Assembly: GCA_030848545.1 (NCBI GenBank) | Contig: JAVDCA010000016.1 | Span: 62,001 to 126,000 of the forward strand | Length of the DNA: 64,000 bases | Direction: 5' to 3' | Source: Astrobacterium formosum | GTDB lineage: Bacteria; Pseudomonadota; Alphaproteobacteria; Rhizobiales; Xanthobacteraceae | In this document: piece after piece, positions 1-8,040 of the stretch | Layout of the letters: each line of letters begins with the position of its first letter | Numbering within the stretch: position 1 is the first letter of the stretch | Made by a program: the position numbers and the translations under genes | Notes under the pieces: model-generated | Told to the model about the DNA's origin: nothing | The model's database searches: none | The model's input: only the letters and a program-made list of their open reading frames with translations

Positions 1-1079
1 TCGATGAAAGTGTCCGCCAGGCCGGACACGCTGTTGGCCGAACCGCCGACGAGGGAAATCCGCGAACCCACCTGTTCGGCCGACTTCATGCCGATCTCCT
101 GGCCGAGCGCGGCGATCGTCTCGATGTTGGCGGCGCTGGCGGCGACTTCCATGTCGCGCTTGGAAACCTGGATATGATCGGCATCGACGCCGACGCTCGC
201 CATCTTGCCGAGCAGCCGGCCGGCGCCCGCGAAGGCGTCCGAATTGGCGTCCTTCAACGTCAGGACGCCGTAATCCGTCTCGTGGGCGATGCCGACCACG
301 GCGCGATCCCGCAACCGCTCGATCGTACCCTCGGCCTTGCTCGAGATGGTCGTGCCCGCCTCGTCGGTGAACGTGCACTTCACCTTTAGGGGCACGTTGT
401 GCCGCCAGGCGATCTCCACCGCACGCGGATGAATGACCTTGGCGCCGTGCAGCGCCAGTTGATGGGCCTCTTCGTAGGTGCACGATTCGATCGTCGATGC
501 CGCCGGGACGATGCGCGGATCGGCGGTCATGATACCGTTCACGTCGGTGTAGATCTCGACCGCCGCGGCCGCGACGGCCGCCCCCATGGCGGTCGCGGTC
601 GTATCGCTGCCGCCGCGCCCCAGGGTGGTGATCTCGCCGCTCTCGGTGGCGCCCTGGAATCCCGCCACGACGACGATCTTTCCTTCGGCGACGTGCTTGA
701 GGACGTTGACAGGTTTGATTTCGACGATCTGGGCGTCGCCGTGCTTCATCGTGGTGATGATCCCGGCCTGCTGACCGCTGAGGAATACGGCATCGAATCC
801 CGCGTTCTTCAGAGCGCCGACGACGATCACGCCGGCCACGATCTCGCCGCACGCCATGATCATGTCGAGTTCACGGCTGTCGATGGACGGGCATTCCTGC
901 CGGGCGAGATTGAGGAGCGTGTCGGTGGCGTAGGATTCGCCGCGACGCCCCAGCGCCGACACCACCACGACCGGACTGTATCCGGCCTTGGTGGCAGCGG
1001 AGATCTTTGCGATCACCTGCTGACGGCGCTCGGGCGTACTCACCGAGGTGCCACCGAATTTCTGCACCAGGATCGCCAT
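1..1079 (-). CDS. lysC: aspartate kinase, C-terminus cut off by window edge
   Basis: Phosphorylates L-aspartate with ATP, the first step of the aspartate family pathway, in the cytoplasm. The ATG at 1079 opens MAILVQKFGGTSV, the classic kinase N-terminus with the substrate/ATP lysine and the GGTS loop. A TLGRGGSDTTA motif lies near residue 155, and the first part of an ACT regulatory region follows; about 359 codons are visible and the rest lies beyond base 1. It is the last visible gene of a minus-strand run and lies 23 bp after asd. The catalytic part shows no odd residues. Whether lysine feedback control is kept depends on ACT residues outside the window. A housekeeping role is possible, but the company it keeps suggests a pathway-dedicated copy. 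Confidence 0.95.
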   Translation of the reverse strand, partial: MAILVQKFGGTSVSTPERRQQVIAKISAATKAGYSPVVVVSALGRRGESYATDTLLNLARQECPSIDSRELDMIMACGEIVAGVIVVGALKNAGFDAVFLSGQQAGIITTMKHGDAQIVEIKPVNVLKHVAEGKIVVVAGFQGATESGEITTLGRGGSDTTATAMGAAVAAAAVEIYTDVNGIMTADPRIVPAASTIESCTYEEAHQLALHGAKVIHPRAVEIAWRHNVPLKVKCTFTDEAGTTISSKAEGTIERLRDRAVVGIAHETDYGVLTLKDANSDAFAGAGRLLGKMASVGVDADHIQVSKRDMEVAASAANIETIAALGQEIGMKSAEQVGSRISLVGGSANSVSGLADTFI

Positions 1080-1102
1080 CGTGTTACCCCCCAACCTTCC
1101 GC

Positions 1103-2128
1103 TCAGATGCGGTTGCGAGCGATCAGCTGCTCGGCGATCTGGACGGCGTTGAGAGCGGCGCCCTTGCGGATCTGGTCGCCGACCACCCACAGGCTGAGGC
1201 CGGCCGGAACGGTCGTGTCCTCACGGATCCTGCCGACGAAGACCTCGTCGCGACCGGAGACATAGGCCGGCATGGGATACAACTGTTCCGCAGGATCGTC
1301 CTGCACGATGACACCCGGCGCCTGCGAGAGAATCCGGCGCGCATCGTTTCGCGTGATTCTACGTTCCGTTTCCAGATTGATGACTTCCGAATGACTGCGT
1401 ACCACCGGGCAACGAACCGTGGTCGCGCTGATCGCCAGTTCGGGAAGCCCCATGATCTTGCGGGTCTCCAGAACGAGCTTCATCTCCTCCTTCGTGTATC
1501 CGTCGTCGAAGAAGACGTCGATCTGGGGGATGAGGTTGAACGCGATCGGGTAATGCTTCTTCAGCGACGCCACCGGCAGGATATTGGCGATGGCTTCGCG
1601 TCCTTCCAGCACTTCCCGGTACTGGGTCATCATCTCCTCGAGCGCGGCATTTCCGGCACCGGAGACCGCCTGGCAGGTCGAGACGATGACCCTCTTGAGC
1701 TCGCCGTGCTTGTGGATTGGATTGATCGCCAGCACCATGATGATGGTGGAGCAATTGGGATTGGCGATGATGCCGTTGTGCTTGTCGATGTCTTCGACGT
1801 TGACCTCGGGCACGACGAGCGGGACGTCCGGGTCGAGACGGAAGGTGCTGCTGTTGTCGATCACGACCGCGCCAGCCTTCACGGCTTCCGGCGCCATCAC
1901 CTTGCTGATCGGCCCACCGGCAAAAAAGGCGACCTGGATGTCCTTGAAGGCTTCGCCGCTGGCCTCTTCGATCACGTGATCGGTGCCCATGAACGGGACG
2001 GTCGTTCCGACCTCGAGAGCCAGGAGCTTCAGCTTGCCGATGGGAAACTTGCGGCTCTCCAGAACGTTGAGCAGCTCGGTTCCGACCGCTCCCGTGGCTC
2101 CCAGGATTGCGACATTGAGCTTCTTCAC
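1103..2128 (-). CDS. asd: aspartate-semialdehyde dehydrogenase
   Basis: Reduces aspartyl phosphate with NADPH to L-aspartate 4-semialdehyde (ASA). The protein has the Rossmann motif GATGAVG at the N-terminus, the active-site cysteine in ANPNCSTI, a CQAVSGAG stretch and a late RSHSEV histidine. Its 341 residues are normal for the family. Two GTG codons are possible starts, at 2134 and 2128. The GAGG at 2140-2137 is only 2 nt from the first but 8 nt from the second, so 2128 is preferred. It lies between the saccharopine-dehydrogenase-like gene (67-bp gap) and lysC, so three consecutive genes make or handle ASA. Confidence 0.95.
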   Translation of the reverse strand: MKKLNVAILGATGAVGTELLNVLESRKFPIGKLKLLALEVGTTVPFMGTDHVIEEASGEAFKDIQVAFFAGGPISKVMAPEAVKAGAVVIDNSSTFRLDPDVPLVVPEVNVEDIDKHNGIIANPNCSTIIMVLAINPIHKHGELKRVIVSTCQAVSGAGNAALEEMMTQYREVLEGREAIANILPVASLKKHYPIAFNLIPQIDVFFDDGYTKEEMKLVLETRKIMGLPELAISATTVRCPVVRSHSEVINLETERRITRNDARRILSQAPGVIVQDDPAEQLYPMPAYVSGRDEVFVGRIREDTTVPAGLSLWVVGDQIRKGAALNAVQIAEQLIARNRI

Positions 2129-2195
2129 TGACACGACCTCACGACAGGTGGTTGGTTTCATGAAGCTGCGAGGCGTTCGCAGCCTTTCCCGGTAC

Positions 2196-3296
2196 TCACT
2201 CGCTCGGTGACGACCGGGACGACAAAAAGGGAGCCAGAGAGACGCTCTCGAGCGCTTCGTCGAGCGGTATCTGGCCGTGTTCGATGAACCCATGCGCCGG
2301 CAGAGCGCCTTGCCGCAGCAGCGTGACAAGGTGGGCGGCGTAGCCGGCGGCGACCTGGGTCAGAGCGTTGAATTTCGTGCCGCGGCGGGCCGGCGAAAGT
2401 TTCTTGAAGACGGAGCGCTCCACCTTCTGTCCGTTCTCCTGCCCGCGCGCGGTGATGAACATGAGAACGATGTCGTCCTCGATGACCGGCAGGCCGTTGT
2501 TGAGCAGCATTTTCAGGGCGTAGGGCCGGTTCCTGAGATCGAGATCGTCAAGAAGCAGCTGCATGTAATCGAGGTGGCCGGGATAGCGGATCGTCTTGAA
2601 GGTCACGTTCTGGATCGTCGCCGGCATGCGAGCGAGGTCGCCGATGCCGCCGGACGTCGTGAACGCCTCGTAGTCCGCCCCACCGATCGTGAAGCGTTCG
2701 TATTCGTGGAGAGACGGGATGGTCACCCGCTGGCCGGCCCGAATGGCCGCGCTCGGCAGGAGATACTCGTCGACCAGTCCGTCGATGTTCCATATCCGGC
2801 TGTAACCGAGCCGATTGGTCGAGAAGCGGGGTAAGGCGCCGACCCGGATCACCAGATCAGTCACCTGCGGGAAATTCCGAACCAAGTCGGCGGCGAGCGC
2901 GTCGACGAGACCCGGCGATGCGCCGCACCCCGTCAGGACCGCACGCCTGGATGCGAGCGGCTCCAATATCTCCACGACCGGGCGTGTGACGCGTGAAAAG
3001 TCGAGATAATTCACGCCGACATCGGCCGCGAGCGCCGCGATAGCGGCGACCGCGTGATCCGGAACCGCGGCGACCACCAGGTCCTGCTCCGCCAGAGCGG
3101 CCTTCTTCTTCTCCGGAGTCGCCGGAACGCACAGCGTCACCGGCAGCTTCAGGGCGCGGACGGGATCGAGCAATTCGTCCGTCTGCTCCACCATCGTGAT
3201 GTCGAAACCACCGATGGAGACGAGTGCGCTCGCCAGCGCCGTTCCGATCGGGCCGGCGCCGAAAATCGCGATCTTGAAGTTGCGGATGTCGGGCAT
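2196..3296 (-). CDS. saccharopine dehydrogenase-like oxidoreductase
   Basis: A 366-residue NAD(P)-dependent enzyme of the saccharopine dehydrogenase / lysine 6-dehydrogenase / carboxynorspermidine dehydrogenase superfamily. The N-terminus has the Rossmann motif FGAGPIGTA. The middle has TGCGASPG, then the family pattern NIDGLVDEY, EAFTTSGGIGDL and KTIRYPGHLDYM. Known members make or break secondary-amine linkages between an aldehyde or keto acid and an amine (saccharopine, carboxyspermidine) or oxidise lysine. Its place directly before asd and lysC suggests that ASA is a substrate, as in carboxy(nor)spermidine formation, but this is inference. No good ribosome binding site is seen at the ATG, and about 300 bp without a gene lie upstream, so the operon may be re-initiated here. 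Confidence 0.8.
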   Translation of the reverse strand: MPDIRNFKIAIFGAGPIGTALASALVSIGGFDITMVEQTDELLDPVRALKLPVTLCVPATPEKKKAALAEQDLVVAAVPDHAVAAIAALAADVGVNYLDFSRVTRPVVEILEPLASRRAVLTGCGASPGLVDALAADLVRNFPQVTDLVIRVGALPRFSTNRLGYSRIWNIDGLVDEYLLPSAAIRAGQRVTIPSLHEYERFTIGGADYEAFTTSGGIGDLARMPATIQNVTFKTIRYPGHLDYMQLLLDDLDLRNRPYALKMLLNNGLPVIEDDIVLMFITARGQENGQKVERSVFKKLSPARRGTKFNALTQVAAGYAAHLVTLLRQGALPAHGFIEHGQIPLDEALESVSLAPFLSSRSSPSE

Positions 3297-3602
3297 GGTC
3301 GACTGGCACGCATATGCGAGGCAAAGGACGGACGTCCGTCGCGTCGCATGTTGACGGTGATACTTTCGGGACTTTGGCGGGCGGCTATTACGCCATGAGA
3401 GGGAAGCGAGGACCGGTCTGCAACTCTCGGCGCGGACGATATTCCTGCGTGACGAGCACCCTCGTCATGGACATCCCGGCGAGCTTGCGTACGTGTCCGT
3501 CAATCCACCATGACGTTCGAGCCTCTGTCTCTAAGTGAACTGGCCCAGTAGAATTTTTGACGTGTCCGGTTAGGCGGCGCAATGCAAAGACAACGTCATT
3601 GC
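3297..3602. other. 306-bp gene-free gap inside the operon, possible relic
   Basis: Lies between the dapA-like gene and the saccharopine-dehydrogenase-like gene, while all other gaps in this operon are under 70 bp. No ORF with a plausible product was found. On the minus strand an open frame of roughly 60 codons without a recognised domain reads through 3388-3560. An AT-richer stretch at 3540-3565 resembles neither neighbour. It could be the scar of a deleted gene or mobile element, or hold an internal promoter. I recognise no terminal inverted repeat. Confidence 0.35.
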
Positions 3603-4520
3603 TTAACGCCTTTCTTGGAACTCGGCGGAAGCCTTCTCGAATCGTTTCATGACCCCACCCAGCCTCTCCCGGGTACCCTCGCTCACGGGCACGAGCGGCA
3701 GGCGCATGTCCGGCCCGATGCGCCCGGCGAGCGCCAACGCCGCCTTGATGGGCCCAGGATTGGACTCGATGAACAGCGTGTCGGCGAGTTCGGCGAGGAG
3801 TTCGTGCCAGGCGAGCGCACGAGCGGCGTTGCCGGAGTGCCATGCCTCCACCATCGCGACCATCTCGCGCGGCGCATAGTTCGCGACCACGCTGGTGACG
3901 CCCAGCGCGCCCAGCGCCAGGAACGGCAAGGTGAGGCCGTCGTCGCCCGAATGGATCATGAGCCGGTCGCCGCAGGCGGCGCGAAGCTGCGTCACACGGG
4001 CGGCCGAGCCCCCGGCTTCCTTGATGCCGATGATATTGGGATACTTCTGGATCAGTTCGGCGCATGTGGCCGGCGCGATCTCGATGCCGCAACGTCCGGG
4101 CACCGAGTACAATACCAGCGGCAGCGACGTCGCCGCAGCGACCGCCCCATAGTGGGCGACGAGCCCGGCCTGGGTCGGCTTGTTGTAATAGGGTGTGACG
4201 ACCAGGAGGGCGTCGGCGCCGGCCTGTTCGGCCCGCTTGGCCTTTTCCACCGCCTTCTTGGTGTCGTTGGCGCCGGCACCGGCCATCACCAAGGCGCGGC
4301 CGCGGTTGAACTTCACCGTTCGGGCGATCAGGTCCACGGCCTCCTCGTCGGACAGTGTCGCCGCCTCGCCGGTGGTGCCGACCGGAACAAGGCCGGCAAT
4401 GCCCGCCTCGAGCTGCCGATCGAGCAGAGCCTCGAACGCGGAATAATCAACGATCCCGTTGCGAAACGGGGTGACCAGGGCGGTGAAGACGCCTTTGAAG
4501 CGGTCGAAAGACAGGGACAT
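3603..4520 (-). CDS. dapA: 4-hydroxy-tetrahydrodipicolinate synthase
   Basis: Class I aldolase that condenses pyruvate with ASA to form 4-hydroxy-tetrahydrodipicolinate. The 305-residue TIM barrel carries all the diagnostic residues: GTTGEAATL near residue 45, the proton-relay tyrosine in VLYSVPGRCG, and the Schiff-base lysine in GIKEAGG. The PGRCG arginine that binds the ASA carboxylate is present, which supports true DapA function over a sugar-acid aldolase. The start at 4520 has GAGG 5 nt upstream; the longer frame to 4562 would overlap dapB. It lies 7 bp after dapB. No lysine riboswitch was seen upstream. Confidence 0.93.
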   Translation of the reverse strand: MSLSFDRFKGVFTALVTPFRNGIVDYSAFEALLDRQLEAGIAGLVPVGTTGEAATLSDEEAVDLIARTVKFNRGRALVMAGAGANDTKKAVEKAKRAEQAGADALLVVTPYYNKPTQAGLVAHYGAVAAATSLPLVLYSVPGRCGIEIAPATCAELIQKYPNIIGIKEAGGSAARVTQLRAACGDRLMIHSGDDGLTLPFLALGALGVTSVVANYAPREMVAMVEAWHSGNAARALAWHELLAELADTLFIESNPGPIKAALALAGRIGPDMRLPLVPVSEGTRERLGGVMKRFEKASAEFQERR

Positions 4521-4527
4521 CTGAACC

Positions 4528-5292
4528 TCAATCGGAAAGAGAACTTGAAAGCGTGTCGGCAAGCGAGAACCGGCCGGAAGGAGGTGCGCGGGAGACGAGC
4601 CATTCGGCGGCGATCAAGGCGCCCTCGGCATAGGCCGCGAGCGTGTTCACCCGGTAGCTCAGGAGAATTTCCGCCGAACCAATGTCGAATTGGGCCTCGT
4701 TGATGCCGACCACATCGCCCTCGCGATGGACCACGATCGGCACTTCCGGCATGGCGACGCCGTTGGCCCGGCTACGTTCCTGCCGGATCAGGCCGGCGAG
4801 CAGGCGGGACGTCCCGGAGGGTTCGTTCTTCTTGCGGGCATGATAGGTCTCCGTGATCACGGCCTCGCCGTCCGCGAGGCTTGCGGCGAGGCGACCCGCT
4901 GCCAGGCGGAAAACCTCGAAACCGCGCGCGAAATTCGCGCTGACCAGCATGGGACGATGTCGCGCATACCCTGTCAGCAATCGATCTTCGTCGTCACTGA
5001 ACCCGGTCGTCCCGATGACCACTGGAATCCGCTTCGCACCCATCGCCTGCTGCAGCGACAGGCTTGCCGCGGGCTTGGAGAAATCCACGATGACATCACA
5101 CGTCTTCTCGTGCGTGGACGCCTCGAACAGCCGGTATTCCACCCCGCATCCCGCCACCTGCGTCCCGACGAGGGGCGAATGGGGCGAGACCAGCGCGGCG
5201 GCAAGCTCCCACCTGGGGTTGCCTTGAAGCGATTTTATGAGCTGGGCGCCGATCCGGCCGCCGGCTCCGAACACACCGACACGCATGCTCAT
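4528..5292 (-). CDS. dapB: dihydrodipicolinate reductase-like protein, divergent active site
   Basis: A 254-residue DapB-family protein, expected to reduce the DapA product to tetrahydrodipicolinate. It has the N-terminal GAGGRIG Rossmann motif, the VIGTTGF loop and the PSGT substrate motif. Two departures stand out. The catalytic pair normally written HH reads Y150-H151, so the first histidine (E. coli H159) is lost while the following lysine (K154) is kept. The acidic residue after strand 2 that holds the NADH ribose (E. coli E38) is a valine, in AAALVSP. The chemistry or rate may therefore differ. An alternative ATG lies at 5286. The gene is 3 bp downstream of the flavoprotein gene and 7 bp before dapA. 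Confidence 0.85.
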   Translation of the reverse strand: MSMRVGVFGAGGRIGAQLIKSLQGNPRWELAAALVSPHSPLVGTQVAGCGVEYRLFEASTHEKTCDVIVDFSKPAASLSLQQAMGAKRIPVVIGTTGFSDDEDRLLTGYARHRPMLVSANFARGFEVFRLAAGRLAASLADGEAVITETYHARKKNEPSGTSRLLAGLIRQERSRANGVAMPEVPIVVHREGDVVGINEAQFDIGSAEILLSYRVNTLAAYAEGALIAAEWLVSRAPPSGRFSLADTLSSSLSD

Positions 5293-5295
5293 GTC

Positions 5296-6624
5296 TCAAT
5301 CGACCGGGGCTTTGACCTTCGTCGCGGCGACGAGGGCGGCGATGGACACGGGCCGTAGCGGCCAGCGTTGCCCGGTCAGGTCGCTGGCGACGACGGGAGG
5401 CGCTCCGGGCCTCAGCCGCGTCATCAACTCGGCCGTATTGGCAGCGCAGAACCGCCCCTGGCACGAGCCCATGGAGAAGCGGCCGTTGTGCTTGACCTCG
5501 CGGCCGGACTTGAGGTCCGCGCCGGCGACCAGGTTCTTGAGGTCGCCGATCGTCCGCCCCTCGCAACGGCAGAGCGTCGTATGGTCGGGCACATCGAGCG
5601 GCGCGATGGTCGGCGCGAACAGCTTGGCCAGGACGGCCTGCGCTTGCCGCAGGCGACCGAGGAGCGCCTGTTCGCCGCCCCTGCTCTGCCCATGGCCGAG
5701 CAGAGCCGCGACCTTGCGGGCGGCAAGCGCGCCGTCCGCCTCGGCGGCGAGCGCGCCGAGCGGCTCCGAACAATCGCCGGCCCTGATCACGATGGGAGAG
5801 GAAGTCGAAGCGTCCGCAATCGCCGGCAGGCCCATGTCGTTCGACCTGATGCCCTCATGCAATCCGACGCGATCGACCACGAATGCCGAGCGCTCACCGT
5901 TGCGGCGAACCACCGTCGCCTGAAGACCCTGCGCATGCGCTTCGATGCCTTCGATCCGCGCGCCGCGCAACCAAGGCACTCCGGCCCCGTAGACCGCCCG
6001 CAGAAAGCCGAACGCTTCGACGAGAAGATAGGGGGCGACGAGCAGGCCCAGGCCGGTCAGCCCCGGCCGCATGGGATCACCCGACTCCACGATGGCGACC
6101 GGCGGATTGCCGACCATGGCCATCTGCGCGGCCGCTGCTATCAAAAGCGGACCGTTGCCGGCGAGCAGAATCCGCCCCTTGGGGGCTTGGCCGGTTTCCT
6201 TCATCATCACCTGAAGGCCGCCGGCGGTCGAAACGCCGGGACGGTCCCAGCCCGGAATCGGATGCACTTTTTCGATGGCGCCGGTCGCGATGATCACGGC
6301 GCGGGCGGCACAACGCACCACCTCGCCGACCTGACGGTCCTCGAACAGAACGAACCCGTCGCTGTCGACGCCCAGAAACACGCAGCCATAGTGGATGCGA
6401 ACGGGAGCCCGCGACATATCCGCGGACAGCTTGTGCCACCGCGCCTTGACCGATGCCCGTTGCGGGATCGGCCGGACGCCTTCGATGGGCTGGCGAAAGA
6501 ACGCGCCGCCCAGTGTTCTGCGCTGTTCGATCATTTCGACCGACAGGCCGAGTTGGGACGCGGTGACCGCCGCAGCCATGCCGGCCGGCCCGCCACCGAC
6601 GACGAGGACGTCACACTTTGGCAT
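5296..6624 (-). CDS. HcnB/OoxA-like FAD/NAD(P) oxidoreductase subunit
   Basis: A 442-residue flavoprotein of the pyridine-nucleotide disulphide oxidoreductase fold. An FAD-binding VVGGGPAGMAAA sits at the N-terminus, with a central IIATGAIEK and a second nucleotide site near LLAGNGPLL. The C-terminal third has a BFD-like [2Fe-2S] module with CRCEGRTIGDL and GSCQGRFC. This is the architecture of the large subunit of opine oxidases, hydrogen cyanide synthase (HcnB) and D-hydroxyproline dehydrogenase. It overlaps the small [2Fe-2S] gene by 14 bp, as in those three-gene complexes. The substrate cannot be read from sequence. HCN synthase is unlikely given the lysine-pathway neighbours. Confidence 0.85.
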   Translation of the reverse strand: MPKCDVLVVGGGPAGMAAAVTASQLGLSVEMIEQRRTLGGAFFRQPIEGVRPIPQRASVKARWHKLSADMSRAPVRIHYGCVFLGVDSDGFVLFEDRQVGEVVRCAARAVIIATGAIEKVHPIPGWDRPGVSTAGGLQVMMKETGQAPKGRILLAGNGPLLIAAAAQMAMVGNPPVAIVESGDPMRPGLTGLGLLVAPYLLVEAFGFLRAVYGAGVPWLRGARIEGIEAHAQGLQATVVRRNGERSAFVVDRVGLHEGIRSNDMGLPAIADASTSSPIVIRAGDCSEPLGALAAEADGALAARKVAALLGHGQSRGGEQALLGRLRQAQAVLAKLFAPTIAPLDVPDHTTLCRCEGRTIGDLKNLVAGADLKSGREVKHNGRFSMGSCQGRFCAANTAELMTRLRPGAPPVVASDLTGQRWPLRPVSIAALVAATKVKAPVD

Positions 6625-6871
6625 CGGCCGCCCCCAGTTCTTCCACCCGCGCGCCGGAACATGCCGGCGTCAAGCACGCCTCCCGGACACAACCGTCGAT
6701 CCTCACAAGGCAGCATTGGCAGGCGCCGATGCCGCAGAAGTAGCGGGTCGGGCCGCCTCCAGGGGCGGGTCCGAACGAGAGGATGCCGGCCGCCTCGAGG
6801 GCGGCGGCGACACTCTCACCGGCCCGAAACGGAATGGGTTTCCCCATCCAGAAGAAGCTCTCACTGCTCAT
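6611..6871 (-). CDS. small [2Fe-2S] subunit, HcnA/SoxX-like
   Basis: An 86-residue plant-ferredoxin-fold protein that would pass electrons between the two flavoprotein subunits. The N-terminal half has the RAGESVAAALEAAG helix typical of HcnA-type subunits. The second half carries the cluster cysteines in CGIGACQCC and, 11 residues later, REAC. The ATG at 6871 overlaps the stop of the upstream dehydrogenase as ATGA, and its 3' end overlaps the next gene by 14 bp, so the three are translationally coupled. It is too short to be an independent ferredoxin with other partners. Confidence 0.87.
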   Translation of the reverse strand: MSSESFFWMGKPIPFRAGESVAAALEAAGILSFGPAPGGGPTRYFCGIGACQCCLVRIDGCVREACLTPACSGARVEELGAADAKV

Positions 6872-8040
6872 GCGGCGATCCTCAGCTTGGGAAACCGCGA
6901 CGGTGTAAACGGATCGAGGTTCAGGGCCGGCTTTTCGCCGCAGACCATCGCGACGACGCTCTCGGCGGATACCGGACCGAGACAGATGCCGTCGCCCTCG
7001 AAACCCGTCGCGACGAAGAGATTTCCGAAACTGCCGACGCGCCCGATGATCGGCAGACCGTCGACGACGGCCGTGCGGGCGCCGGCGAAACAGCGAAGCA
7101 GCCGGACGTCGACCAGACCGGGAATCAGCGCGACGGCGTCCGCCAGGATCTTGGAAACCGCGTCGAGATCGTTGGTGCGACGATCGCCATGATCCTCCCG
7201 CGTGCCGCCGATGAGGAACTGCCCGGTCCGCAACGGATCGACGACGAGCGCCAAGCCACGCGCCGGCGCGGGCCGGCCCTTCTGGCTGCCCTTGCTGAGC
7301 AGGTAGCGACACGACATCATCGCGCCGGGCATGCGTCCATTGAGCGCCGGCGCCCGTTCGGTGACGAGGAGCTGGCCCTTGCGGGGAATGAGCGTACCGG
7401 AAAGCCCGAGAAGATCGGCCGAGCCCAGCCCCGATGCGATGATGACGGCGTCGGCGGTATATTCGCCCTTGGCGGTCGCGACGCCCTTCACGCAAGTGCC
7501 ATCGCTGGAGACGAGAATACGCTGGACTTTTTCGCGACGGCGCACGGCGATGCCCGACGCCCGCAGTAGTCCATGCACGATCTGATAGCCGATCGCGTGA
7601 CCTTCATCGTGAACTTCGGCTGCCATACCGACGTCCGGCGACAGCACGCGGAATTTTTCGGCGACCGTCGCGCGGTCGATCTTGGTGACCCGGACACCGG
7701 CGCCCGAAAGTGCCGCGCAATGCGCCTCGAGCACTTCGCATTCGGCGTCGGAAGCAGCGACCAGGAAGGTCGAGCGCGGCTTGAAGAGATCGGCGAAAAC
7801 ACCGTCGCGCGCCAGCTTGCGGTAGAGCGCGATGCCGGCCAGCGCGGTCGTCATCATGGCGCCGGGGCGTTTGCTGGCGACGGACACGGCGCCGTCGGCA
7901 GCACCGCTCGCCTGCGCGGCCGGCGCTTCTTCATCGAAGAGCTCGACCCTGATGCCGCGCGCCGACAGGAAATAAGCCAAGGCCGCGCCAACGATGCCGG
8001 CACCGGCAACGATAACAGACGAAGGCATTGGAGTCCGCAT
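6868..8040 (-). CDS. DAO-family FAD dehydrogenase subunit, HcnC/DadA-like
   Basis: A D-amino-acid-oxidase-fold flavoenzyme of about 390 residues with the N-terminal VIVAGAGIVGAALAYFLS dinucleotide-binding motif. Near the C-terminus are PIIGRVG and ATGFEGDGICLGP, which close the FAD site. It corresponds to the catalytic beta subunit of opine oxidase, D-hydroxyproline dehydrogenase or HCN synthase, which oxidise secondary or cyclic amines and glycine. In-frame ATGs at 8046, 8040 and 8028 are all possible and none has a strong ribosome binding site. It is the promoter-proximal gene of the operon, so its substrate probably defines the pathway. A cyclic imino acid related to tetrahydrodipicolinate or an ASA-derived opine is my inference. 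Confidence 0.86.
   Translation of the reverse strand: MRTPMPSSVIVAGAGIVGAALAYFLSARGIRVELFDEEAPAAQASGAADGAVSVASKRPGAMMTTALAGIALYRKLARDGVFADLFKPRSTFLVAASDAECEVLEAHCAALSGAGVRVTKIDRATVAEKFRVLSPDVGMAAEVHDEGHAIGYQIVHGLLRASGIAVRRREKVQRILVSSDGTCVKGVATAKGEYTADAVIIASGLGSADLLGLSGTLIPRKGQLLVTERAPALNGRMPGAMMSCRYLLSKGSQKGRPAPARGLALVVDPLRTGQFLIGGTREDHGDRRTNDLDAVSKILADAVALIPGLVDVRLLRCFAGARTAVVDGLPIIGRVGSFGNLFVATGFEGDGICLGPVSAESVVAMVCGEKPALNLDPFTPSRFPKLRIAA

Noticed and set aside
3297-3602. Insertion sequence remnant
   Set aside because: The words near 3540-3575 looked IS-like, but no terminal inverted repeats, target duplication or transposase motif could be shown; kept only as an unexplained gap.
3603-5292. 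Hydroxyproline catabolic deaminase instead of DapA
   Set aside because: HcnABC-like genes suggested it, but the protein has the full DapA set including PGRCG, and a DapB homologue is adjacent.
4521-5300. Lysine riboswitch before dapB/dapA
   Set aside because: Spacing between genes is 3-7 bp and no leader exists.
5368-7569. 733-codon plus-strand open frame
   Set aside because: It lies opposite the three-gene flavoprotein complex, whose motifs are unambiguous; its own translation is rich in Arg/His/Gly and matches nothing.
5296-8040. Hydrogen cyanide synthase hcnABC
   Set aside because: Subunit types match, but opine oxidase and D-hydroxyproline dehydrogenase share them, and linkage to lysC/asd/dapAB does not fit glycine oxidation to cyanide.
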